Assembly: GCF_963677075.1 (NCBI RefSeq) | Contig: NZ_OY781873.1 | Location: 1,695,715 to 1,759,714 of the forward strand | Direction: 5' to 3' | DNA from: an uncultured Sphaerochaeta sp. | Lineage (GTDB): Bacteria; Spirochaetota; Spirochaetia; Sphaerochaetales; Sphaerochaetaceae | Length of the DNA stretch: 64,000 nucleotides | Shown: positions 52,845-60,424 of the stretch, in pieces | Position numbering within the stretch: the stretch's first letter is position 1 | How the letters are laid out: the number at the start of each line of letters is the position of its first letter | Made by a program: the position numbers and the translations under genes | The notes under the pieces: model-generated | Database searches by the model: none | What the model saw: the letters and a program-made list of their open reading frames with translations, nothing else | What the model was told of the DNA's origin: nothing

Positions 52845-52849
52845 TCGAG

Positions 52850-53440
52850 TTATAAGGCATGAGCGATTGCGGTTGCCTGTACCATGAGATGTCGTTGCTT
52901 TCCCCCGTTTTCTTCCAAGCCACTGCTCATATCGACCGCATAAGGACAGACAGTTCTGATTGCTTCCTCCAGATTGCCGGCGTGTAATCCGCCTGCGAGA
53001 AATATTGGCTTGTCATAACCAGAGGCTTGCCTCCAGTCGAACACCTTTCCACTCCCTCCTTTTGCGCCATCGAGCAAGAAGTAATCTGCTGTACTGGATT
53101 CAACCGCAGTAGTATGAGGATTACAGACCGCTTTGATGATGGGAAGCGAACAGACTGAGCGAAGGGTCCAGATGTATGCCTCGTTTTCGCGGCCATGCAG
53201 TTGTATGAGATCGATGATTCCTTCTTCAGCGATGCGAATGATGTGTTCAACCGGCTCGTCAACAAACACCCCAACAACAGCAATAGCTGGATTCACCCGT
53301 TTGCGTAAATCAGCTGCAACCTCTCTGCTTATCTGCCTCCGGCTTGGGGCAAAGACAAAGCCTATATAGTCACATCCTGCTTCATTGGCCCACTCTATGT
53401 GTTCTTCCCTTTGCATGCCGCAGAGTTTGATTTTTGTCAT
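52850..53440 (-). CDS. trpF: Phosphoribosylanthranilate isomerase
   Basis: This 196-residue TIM-barrel enzyme is the third step after anthranilate. It has KIKLCGMQREEHI (catalytic Cys in LCG), YIGFVFAPSRRQI, VVGVFVDEPVEHI, IQLHGRE, YFLLDGAKGGSGKVFDW (catalytic Asp) and FLAGGLHAGN. It overlaps trpC by four bases (ATGA). It is the last gene of the tryptophan operon. Length is normal. Confidence 0.95.
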   Translation of the reverse strand: MTKIKLCGMQREEHIEWANEAGCDYIGFVFAPSRRQISREVAADLRKRVNPAIAVVGVFVDEPVEHIIRIAEEGIIDLIQLHGRENEAYIWTLRSVCSLPIIKAVCNPHTTAVESSTADYFLLDGAKGGSGKVFDWRQASGYDKPIFLAGGLHAGNLEEAIRTVCPYAVDMSSGLEENGGKQRHLMVQATAIAHAL

Positions 53441-54201
53441 ACTTTCAATTCCTGTACGGCCTGTGCTCGGTCGACTCTTCTCATCAGCTGTTCACCTACC
53501 AATATTGCGGAGAATCCAGCTTGCTTGAGCAGAATCGCATCCTCTCTTCCCCTGATACCGCTCTCACTGACAGCCGTTACAGAGGATGGGATTGAGTGAA
53601 TCAGGCGAAGGCTGGTTTCAAGATCGACTGAAAAATTTCGGAGGTTGCGATTATTCACTCCTATAATCGTTGCTCCGGCTCCCAGCGCAAGATCCAGCTC
53701 CACTTTATCATGTACTTCCACCAATGCATCCATCCCAAGGCTCTTGGCGAGGGAGAGAAAGGAAGACAAGGTGTTATGGTCTAGAAGGGCGGCGATGAGC
53801 AAAATTGCAGAGGCTCCCAGAATCCGTGATTCCAGGATCTGGTAGGCAGTTATGATGAAATCCTTCCTGAGGAGAGGCAGGGAGACACTCTCTCCAATAC
53901 TGGTCAGATATGCATCATCACCCAAAAAACGGGTAGGTTCAGTAAGAACACTCAATGCAGAAGCGCCTCCCGCTTCATACTCTTTTGCGATTGCCAGTGG
54001 ATCAAAGGAAGATGCAATGACTCCTTTTGAAGGGGATGCCTTTTTCACTTCAGCAATTACCGCAAGGTGGTCACTCTTCAAAGCGTGTTTGAATGGATGG
54101 CCGTCCAGTACACAAGAATACGCACGAGTTTCAAGATTCACGGTTTTCTTACCCTGGTACCGTTGGGCAGTACTTGCTGCAAGTGTTTGTAGGATATCCA
54201 T
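53437..54201 (-). CDS. trpC: Indole-3-glycerol-phosphate synthase
   Basis: This 254-residue TIM-barrel enzyme closes the indole ring. Motifs are HLAVIAEVKKASPSKGVI (catalytic Lys), ALSVLTEPTRFLGDDAYL, LPLLRKDFIITAYQI, ALVEVHDKVEL, IIGVNNRNLRNFSVDL and VSESGIRGREDA. It starts two bases after the trpD stop and overlaps trpF. Length and motifs are complete. Confidence 0.95.
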   Translation of the reverse strand: MDILQTLAASTAQRYQGKKTVNLETRAYSCVLDGHPFKHALKSDHLAVIAEVKKASPSKGVIASSFDPLAIAKEYEAGGASALSVLTEPTRFLGDDAYLTSIGESVSLPLLRKDFIITAYQILESRILGASAILLIAALLDHNTLSSFLSLAKSLGMDALVEVHDKVELDLALGAGATIIGVNNRNLRNFSVDLETSLRLIHSIPSSVTAVSESGIRGREDAILLKQAGFSAILVGEQLMRRVDRAQAVQELKV

Positions 54202-54203
54202 GC

Positions 54204-55217
54204 TTACTCCCTGTTTGACAGTTGTACGAAGGCTTCAAGTTGCTGTAGTGCTTTTCCGCTATCAATTACTTCTCGAGCGAGTTCAATGCCTTTCCCAATG
54301 GTACTTGCTTTTCCTGCAATATAGAGCGCGCATCCACTATTAAGCAGCACAATATCCCGCTTTGGACCCTGCATCTCGCCACTGAGGATTGAACGGGTAA
54401 TTTCAGCATTCTCCTCTGCATTACCTCCTGTGAGATCTTCCCCTTTGCATCGTTTCAAGGAGAATTGTTCAGGGGTGATAGTGTAGTGTGTAAAGGTATC
54501 ATCCTGTACTTCACAGATATGTGTCTCTCCAGTCAAGGTGATTTCGTCCATACCATCTTCCCCACAGACAACCATTCCCCGTTTTACCCCAAGGTTGGTC
54601 ATTACCTGGGCCAAGGGAACGATAAGACTCTCATCGTAAACACCCATAAGCTGCAAGGAAGCGCCTGCAGGATTGGCCAAGGGACCGAGAATATTGAATA
54701 CGGTCCTGATTCCCAACTCCTTTCTTACCGGGGCAACATATTTCATACTGATGTGATAATTCTGGGCAAAGAGAAAGCAGAGCCCGATCTCATCCAGCAT
54801 TGCTTTGCTTCTTTGTTCATTGACTTGGATGTTTACTCCCAGCCTTTCAAACACATCGGCAGCCCCACAATCTGAAGAGGCGGCGCGATTGCCATGTTTC
54901 GCGACCGGAACTCCCATGCTGGAGATAACAATGCTGCTGGTGGATGAGATATTGAAGGTCTTAAGGTGGTCACCTCCAGTGCCAACAATCTCCAGGACCG
55001 GCAGGTCATGTAGGAGTCGGATACAGTGACTTCTCATGCTCTCTGCACATGCGGTAATCTCCTCGATTGTCTCCCCCTTCAGGGAGAGGGCAGTGAGGAA
55101 ACTGCTCATCTGGACAGGGGTTGCCTTACCCTCCATGATTTCATGCATGACAGACAACGCTGTATCGTAGTCAAGGTTCTGCTTCATACTTAATTGCTTG
55201 ATGGCTTCCCGTATCAT
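54204..55217 (-). CDS. trpD: Anthranilate phosphoribosyltransferase
   Basis: This 337-residue enzyme transfers phosphoribose to anthranilate. It has EIVGTGGDHLKTFNISS (GTGGD PRPP loop), VPVAKHGNRAASSDCGAADVFERLGVNI, FLFAQNYHISMKYVAPVRKELGIRTVFNILGPLANPA and VVCGEDGMDEI. The start ATG 55217 overlaps the trpG stop in ATGA. A much longer in-frame upstream reading is an artefact inside trpG. It is not fused to trpG, unlike in enterobacteria. Confidence 0.95.
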   Translation of the reverse strand: MIREAIKQLSMKQNLDYDTALSVMHEIMEGKATPVQMSSFLTALSLKGETIEEITACAESMRSHCIRLLHDLPVLEIVGTGGDHLKTFNISSTSSIVISSMGVPVAKHGNRAASSDCGAADVFERLGVNIQVNEQRSKAMLDEIGLCFLFAQNYHISMKYVAPVRKELGIRTVFNILGPLANPAGASLQLMGVYDESLIVPLAQVMTNLGVKRGMVVCGEDGMDEITLTGETHICEVQDDTFTHYTITPEQFSLKRCKGEDLTGGNAEENAEITRSILSGEMQGPKRDIVLLNSGCALYIAGKASTIGKGIELAREVIDSGKALQQLEAFVQLSNRE

Positions 55218-55807
55218 TGTATTGCTCCTTTGTTTGCGTTTGCCACCTCCAGAAAGTTTTTCAACAATGTTTCTCCTCTGGGGGTGAGGATGGATTCTGG
55301 GTGAAATTGCACTCCATAGATGGGATACTGTGTGTGCTGTATGGCCATTACCTGTCCATCCTCTGTCCATCCAGTCAAGGTCAGGGAAGGGGGAAGGCTG
55401 TCGGCCTTTACTGTCAGGGAGTGGTATCGACCTACCTTTTCTTCCCTTTCCAGGTTGTGGAAGAGGGGGGATGAGGTATCCAATACACATGTTGATTGTT
55501 TGCCATGGTAGAGTGTTTCTGCATAAGAGACTGTGGCTCCAAATGCGGTAGCAATCGCCTGATGACCTAGGCACACACCAAGGGTGGGAACTGTTGGACC
55601 AAGCTGCTGTATAAGGCTGATGATGATCCCCGCTTCTTGGCAGGTTCCGGGGCCTGGGGAGATGATGATGGCCTGCATACCAAGTGATGCAATCTCCTCT
55701 ACGGTCATGACATCATTACGGACTACCTGGATATCCGGTTCCAATGCCCCTATCATCTGGTAGAGGTTGTAGGAAAAACTGTCGTAGTTATCAATCAATA
55801 GGATCAT
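55214..55807 (-). CDS. trpG: Anthranilate synthase glutamine amidotransferase subunit
   Basis: This 197-residue class I amidotransferase supplies ammonia to TrpE. It has LIDNYDSFSYNLYQMIG, IISPGPGTCQEAGI, LGVCLGHQAIATAFGA (nucleophile Cys) and YGVQFHPESILTPRG (His/Glu of the triad). It overlaps trpE and trpD by four bases each. A PabA role is possible as a shared subunit, but no pabB is seen here. Confidence 0.95.
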   Translation of the reverse strand: MILLIDNYDSFSYNLYQMIGALEPDIQVVRNDVMTVEEIASLGMQAIIISPGPGTCQEAGIIISLIQQLGPTVPTLGVCLGHQAIATAFGATVSYAETLYHGKQSTCVLDTSSPLFHNLEREEKVGRYHSLTVKADSLPPSLTLTGWTEDGQVMAIQHTQYPIYGVQFHPESILTPRGETLLKNFLEVANANKGAIQ

Positions 55808-57276
55808 AGGATGCCTCCTGAGGCTCTTTGCAACGCTTCCTCTACCGCCTTTGCTTTCCGTTCACACTCTGCATACTCACTCTCTGCTACGCTGTCGGCT
55901 ACAATACCCGCACCGCTACGTACATACACTCTATTCCCTTTCCGGTAGGCCAAGCGAATGGCAATACAGGTGTCCATGTTCTGGTTGCTGCCGATGTAAC
56001 CGACAGCACCGCCATAGATACCTCGCTGGGTATGCTCCAGTTCTTCGATGATCTGACAGGCGCGTAGCTTGGGAGCCCCACTCAGTGTCCCTGCAGGGAG
56101 AACAGAGGCAATGGCGGAGAGCGCGTCCTGGTCCTCCCGTATGGATCCCTTTACCGTTGAGCCGATATGCATTACATGGCTGTAACGCTGGATTTGGAGA
56201 TAGGATTCAACTTCAACACTGCCGAACTTGCTTATCTTTCCAAGGTCATTGCGACCAAGGTCAACCAGCATATTATGCTCTGCAAGCTCCTTCTCATCGC
56301 TAAGAAGGTCTTTTTCATTTGCTAAGTCTTCTTCCTCTGTTTCTCCCCGTCTTCGGGTGCCCGCCAAAGGAAAGGTATGCAGTATGCCATCCTTGAGATT
56401 GACCAAGGTCTCTGGTGATGCCCCGGCAATCTCAATCTCGCTGCCGGAAAAGTAGAACATATACGGGGAAGGGTTGATGGTTCTCAAGACTCGGTAGGTA
56501 TCCATCAGACTCCCCTCGAATGCAGCTTCCCAACGATTGGAAAGTACCACCTGGAAGATGTCTCCTTCCTTGATATAGCCTTTAGCCTTCTCTACCATGG
56601 AGCAGTAGGACTCCTTGTTGAAGAGTGGTTTTAGTGGATCTTTCATGACACCGGGAAATCGCTTAAGAGGATGCTCATTCTGCAGGATCCTGTGCATTGC
56701 AAGCAAATGCTGCTGTGCTTTCTCATATCCTCTCGCACCATCCTTAGCCTGATAGGTAACAATAAGGGTCAACACCTGGCGATAGTGATCGAAACAGATC
56801 ACCTGGTCAAAGAACATAAGGTCTAGGTCCTTGAAAGCCTCATCCTTTCTGTAGTCGATGAGTAGATGGGGCTCCTGGTATTTGATGTAGTCATAGCTGA
56901 AGTATCCTACAAGGCCTCCCGTGAATGGGGGAAGCTTTTCAATGGGAATGCTTTTGTATGCTTTCAGGATGCTTCTGATTACATTCTCAGGGTGTCCCTG
57001 TGATGTTTCTTTGCTCCCATCCCGGTGTTGAACAGTGGTTGTGTGGTCTTGGGTCGAAAGGGCCAGCAAGGGGTCATATCCGAGAAAGGAGTATCGTCCC
57101 CATCTCTGTCTGTCATCGACGCTCTCAAGTAAAAAACAGTGGGAACTCTCTGCCTTTAATCGGGATAGCACGGTGATGGGGGTGTGTTGGTCACAAAGCA
57201 TTTCGAGGGTGAGAGGGAGATAACCCCCATCATCCTGGTAGGCCAACGCCGCTTCTTTTGTTGGATAGTACTGCAT
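55804..57276 (-). CDS. trpE: Anthranilate synthase component I
   Basis: This 490-residue chorismate-utilising enzyme shows HCFLLESVDDRQRWGRYSFLG near the N-terminus (LLES is the tryptophan feedback site). It then has GGLVGYFSYDYIKY, GDIFQVVLSNRWEA, ASPETLVNLKDGILHTFPLAGTRRRGETEEED, ELAEHNMLVDLGRNDLGK, HIGSTVKGSI and LPAGTLSGAPKLRACQIIEELE. These give a full active site and probable feedback inhibition by tryptophan. It starts 51 bp after the trpA stop, the largest gap in the trp cluster, so a second promoter there is possible. Confidence 0.95.
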   Translation of the reverse strand: MQYYPTKEAALAYQDDGGYLPLTLEMLCDQHTPITVLSRLKAESSHCFLLESVDDRQRWGRYSFLGYDPLLALSTQDHTTTVQHRDGSKETSQGHPENVIRSILKAYKSIPIEKLPPFTGGLVGYFSYDYIKYQEPHLLIDYRKDEAFKDLDLMFFDQVICFDHYRQVLTLIVTYQAKDGARGYEKAQQHLLAMHRILQNEHPLKRFPGVMKDPLKPLFNKESYCSMVEKAKGYIKEGDIFQVVLSNRWEAAFEGSLMDTYRVLRTINPSPYMFYFSGSEIEIAGASPETLVNLKDGILHTFPLAGTRRRGETEEEDLANEKDLLSDEKELAEHNMLVDLGRNDLGKISKFGSVEVESYLQIQRYSHVMHIGSTVKGSIREDQDALSAIASVLPAGTLSGAPKLRACQIIEELEHTQRGIYGGAVGYIGSNQNMDTCIAIRLAYRKGNRVYVRSGAGIVADSVAESEYAECERKAKAVEEALQRASGGIL

Positions 57277-57327
57277 GTATGCTCCTTATGTTTCTGTAAG
57301 AAGAAACTATCTGGGTAAAAAAAGATA

Positions 57328-58104
57328 TCACACCGTGATGGCCCTCTTCATCTCCCTCACGTATCCTGATACCGCTTCTACACTGCCTCTTCCTTTTTCA
57401 GCAATGATATTCATAATCGCAGAACCTACGATGATACCGTCCGCGAAGGTAGCGATGTGACGAGCTTGCTTCGGTGTATGGATGCCAAATCCAACGGCAC
57501 AGGGAGTGTCGCTGTTCGCTTTTGCAAGTTCCACCATCTCCCTGGCACTGTCATTCAGATTGCTTCTCATGCCGGTAACACCCAATGAGCTTACACAGTA
57601 GAGAAATCCCTCACTATGCTTGGAGACCGTGATGACCCGTTGCCTGCTGGTTGGGGCGATCATGCTGATCAACTTGATACCCTCCTTTTTACAGGAGCCT
57701 TTAATTTCACCCTGTTCCTCATAGGGAAGGTCTGGAATAATCAGACCGTCGAGGCCTGCCTGCTTTGCGCTGGAAAGGAACCGGTCCTTCTGATACTTGT
57801 ACACCGGATTGAAATAGGTCATACAGACCAAGGGAATCTGGGTGTGTTTTCTCAGTCGTTCAATCAGGGTGAATAGATCGTGGATCTTGAATCCTGATGC
57901 AAGGGCTCGTTCATCAGCCTTTTGTATTACAGGTCCTTCCGCAATGGGGTCAGAGAAGGGAAGGCCCAGTTCAACGAGGTCAGCTCCTGCATCTGCCATA
58001 GCGAGTACCAACTCTTCAGTCATCGATATGTCTGGATCAGCGCAGGTTACGAAGGGGATGAATGCGGTGCCTCCTGAGAATGCATGCTGGATTCGGTCAT
58101 TCAT
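57328..58104 (-). CDS. trpA: Tryptophan synthase alpha subunit
   Basis: This protein of about 258 residues is a TIM-barrel subunit that releases indole from indole-3-glycerol phosphate. Motifs are [50 protein letters not shown] (catalytic Glu in VELG), [24 protein letters not shown] (catalytic Asp) and [18 protein letters not shown] 58104 overlaps the trpB end by eight bases; a longer reading would run into trpB. Confidence 0.95.
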   Translation of the reverse strand: MNDRIQHAFSGGTAFIPFVTCADPDISMTEELVLAMADAGADLVELGLPFSDPIAEGPVIQKADERALASGFKIHDLFTLIERLRKHTQIPLVCMTYFNPVYKYQKDRFLSSAKQAGLDGLIIPDLPYEEQGEIKGSCKKEGIKLISMIAPTSRQRVITVSKHSEGFLYCVSSLGVTGMRSNLNDSAREMVELAKANSDTPCAVGFGIHTPKQARHIATFADGIIVGSAIMNIIAEKGRGSVEAVSGYVREMKRAITV

Positions 58105-59281
58105 AGAGTGTTTCTCCTTGGTAGCGGGCAATTGCTGCCACATCCTTGTCTCCCCGTCCGGAGAGATTGACCACGATGATTGCATCCTTCTCCAAAGTAG
58201 GAGCGAGCTTCATGGCGTAGGCGAGTGCATGGGCACTTTCAATGGCGCAGATAATTCCCTCTTTTCGACTGAGGTATGTGAATGCATCAACTGCCTCAGC
58301 ATCGGTGATTGGCACGTATGTTGCTCGTTTGGTTGCAAACAGCTGAGCATGCTCTGGGCCGATACCAGGATAGTCGAGTCCTGCACTGATGGAGTAAACT
58401 TCATCTATTTGTCCATCCTCATTCTGGCAGAAGATACTCTTCATTCCATGAAACACTCCCTCGCTGCCCATGCTTAGCGTTGCTGCATGTTCGTTGGTAT
58501 CGATGCCCTTTCCTGCTGCTTCACAACCGATTAAATGCACTGAAGGTTCTCCTATGAATTCATGGAAGATACCGATTGCATTCGATCCTCCTCCTACACA
58601 GGCAATGATGTAGTCCGGCAATTTGCCTTCAGCTGCAAGTATCTGGGTCCTCACTTCCTGTCCGATAATTTTCTGGAAGTCCCTCACCATGGTGGGGAAG
58701 GGGTGTGGTCCCATAACAGAGCCCAGGACATAGTGAGTATCATCTATTCTCTTGGTCCATTCCCTCATGGTCTCATTCACTGCGTCCTTGAGTGTTTTTG
58801 TACCGCTTTGTACGGGGTGAACCGTGGCACCGAGCAGGCGCATACGGTAGACGTTGAGTGCTTGCCTCTGGCAATCTACCTCTCCCATGAAAATCTCACA
58901 CTCAAGTCCCATCAGTGCAGCTACTGTGGCCGTGGCAACACCATGTTGGCCAGCTCCGGTCTCTGCGATCACCCGTGTTTTTCCCATATGCTTGGCGAGC
59001 AAGCACTGACCAAGAACATTATTGATCTTATGGGAGCCTGTATGGTTGAGGTCTTCCCGCTTGAGATAGACCTTGGCCCCGGCTAGGTCCTTTGTCATAT
59101 TCTCGGCATAGGTCAAGAGGCTTGGCCTGGAAGCATAGTTCTGGTAGAGGGCCTTAAGTTCACCCTGGAAGGTTGCATCATCCTTGAGTGAGGTATATGC
59201 AACTTCAAGTTCCTGGATGGCACTCATCAGGGTCTCTGGTATGTACTTGCCTCCATAGGGGCCGAATCGTCCTGGTTCCAT
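58097..59281 (-). CDS. trpB: Tryptophan synthase beta subunit
   Basis: This 394-residue PLP enzyme joins indole and serine. It has [41 protein letters not shown] (PLP Lys in HK), [21 protein letters not shown] (Glu109-type catalytic residue), [31 protein letters not shown] and GRGDKD. It is the TrpB1 type normally paired with TrpA. AAGGAG precedes the ATG. It is the first gene of the operon, so trpBA come before trpEGDCF, an order unlike the enterobacterial trpEDCBA. Confidence 0.95.
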   Translation of the reverse strand: MEPGRFGPYGGKYIPETLMSAIQELEVAYTSLKDDATFQGELKALYQNYASRPSLLTYAENMTKDLAGAKVYLKREDLNHTGSHKINNVLGQCLLAKHMGKTRVIAETGAGQHGVATATVAALMGLECEIFMGEVDCQRQALNVYRMRLLGATVHPVQSGTKTLKDAVNETMREWTKRIDDTHYVLGSVMGPHPFPTMVRDFQKIIGQEVRTQILAAEGKLPDYIIACVGGGSNAIGIFHEFIGEPSVHLIGCEAAGKGIDTNEHAATLSMGSEGVFHGMKSIFCQNEDGQIDEVYSISAGLDYPGIGPEHAQLFATKRATYVPITDAEAVDAFTYLSRKEGIICAIESAHALAYAMKLAPTLEKDAIIVVNLSGRGDKDVAAIARYQGETLYE

Positions 59282-59301
59282 AGGTGACTCCTTGGAATAG
59301 G

Positions 59302-59330
59302 AGCATATATGTTTCTATTGATAGAATCAA
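59302..59330 (-). promoter_or_regulatory. Promoter of the trp operon
   Basis: On the minus strand, -35 TTGATT (59325-59330) and -10 TATGCT (59302-59307) are 17 bp apart. The leader would be only about 14 nt, leaving no room for a leader peptide, T-box or attenuator. Any regulation must act at initiation or by feedback on TrpE. Confidence 0.65.
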
Positions 59331-59391
59331 GGTTTTTAAGCAAGAATTTTGAATTTTTGAAGAAATATTTTGTAATTACTTACATGAAAAC

Positions 59392-59417
59392 AAAAAAAAG
59401 GAACCCCGAAGGGTTCC
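59392..59417 (-). terminator. Terminator of the RNA-binding protein gene
   Basis: GGAACCC (59400-59406) and GGGTTCC (59411-59417) form a stem with a CGAA loop. Eight T follow on the minus strand (59392-59399). Confidence 0.9.
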
Positions 59418-59438
59418 TGATTATTACAAAGCAATAGC

Positions 59439-59711
59439 TTAGTAACGGTTGTAGCTCGGGCGTGGCTTTGCAATAGCCTCGTTTACACGAAGGTTGCGGC
59501 CGCCGAAATCCTGACCGTCAAGCTGGCTGATAGCAGCAACTGCAGCAGAATCGTCTTCCATCTCTACGAAACCAAAGCCCTTGGGGCGACGGGTTTCACG
59601 GTCAATGATGATGTTTGCACTCAATACAGTGCCGTACTGTGCGAACAGGTCACGAAGTTCCTCTTCGCTGGTGTTGTAACTCATGTTACCAACATAAATT
59701 TTCTTTGCCAT
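59439..59711 (-). CDS. RRM-domain RNA-binding protein
   Basis: This 90-residue protein is a single RNA recognition motif. RNP2 is KIYVGNM (residues 4-10) and RNP1 is KGFGFVEM (about 44-51), with a short basic tail (AKPRPSYNRY). Bacterial proteins of this kind are abundant and often induced by cold, acting as RNA chaperones. The long leader (about 155 nt) from a strong promoter fits post-transcriptional cold control. AAGGATG precedes the ATG. It is monocistronic with its own terminator. Confidence 0.93.
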   Translation of the reverse strand: MAKKIYVGNMSYNTSEEELRDLFAQYGTVLSANIIIDRETRRPKGFGFVEMEDDSAAVAAISQLDGQDFGGRNLRVNEAIAKPRPSYNRY

Positions 59712-59873
59712 TCAAAGCATCCTTTACAGGCCTTTAGCCTGTCTCAAAAAAGTATTTGCTCATTTTGGCGCAGTTTCGAACGTTTAACCTGTCTGCTGAT
59801 GGAATTCAAATGAAGAACACGAACATAGAGAGGGTAAGGGACTAGCTGCAACGCAAAAAATCAAAGCAACTGC

Positions 59874-59902
59874 AGGCTAGCATGGCCAAGGCCGAATGTC
59901 AA
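59874..59902 (-). promoter_or_regulatory. Promoter of the RRM protein gene
   Basis: On the minus strand, -35 TTGACA (59897-59902) and -10 TAGCCT (59874-59879) are 17 bp apart. The resulting leader is about 155 nt. The rest of 59712-60031 shows no gene. Confidence 0.65.
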
Positions 59903-60031
59903 TCGAGGAGTCACTGCAATTGAACATTTTTTGCAAATTTGTAAGAGAAAATTCGCACAATGGGTGAACAGCCTCTACTGAAAGTACATTTTCCCCTGGT
60001 CAAGAACCCACTCTGCTGCTAGGATGATCTC

Positions 60032-60424
60032 ATGAAACAGATTGAAGTAGCCGCACTCGTGTTGATCAATAATAACCGGGTATTCGCTGCCCAAAGGAAA
60101 GACAAAGGCTCTCTTGGGGGCATGTGGGAGTTTCCTGGAGGGAAGTTGGAAATCGGTGAGACTGGGCGGGAAGCGCTCGTGAGAGAGATTCAGGAAGAGC
60201 TTGGGGTCACTATAGAAATACAACGCTACCTTATGAGAGTAGAACACCAATACCCAGGCTTTTTTGTCATCATGCACGCCTATTTAGGGATTATACAGGA
60301 AGGTTCCATCCAGTTGCATGAGCATCAGGCAAGTCGCTGGTTGAAGAAACATGAGTTATGGCAGATTGATTGGGCTGAGGCAGATATCCCCATCGTACAG
60401 AACGTAGAGCACTTATTGTCATGA
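60032..60424 (+). CDS. mutT: MutT-like Nudix hydrolase
   Basis: This 130-residue protein has a full Nudix box GGKLEIGETGREALVREIQEELGV (residues about 36-59). EVAALVLINNNRVFAAQRKDKGSLGGMWEFPGG upstream is typical of MutT, which removes 8-oxo-dGTP. Substrate is inferred. It overlaps the helicase gene by four bases (ATGA at 60421), so the two are translationally coupled and may act together. AGGATGA precedes the ATG. Confidence 0.88.
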   Translation: MKQIEVAALVLINNNRVFAAQRKDKGSLGGMWEFPGGKLEIGETGREALVREIQEELGVTIEIQRYLMRVEHQYPGFFVIMHAYLGIIQEGSIQLHEHQASRWLKKHELWQIDWAEADIPIVQNVEHLLS

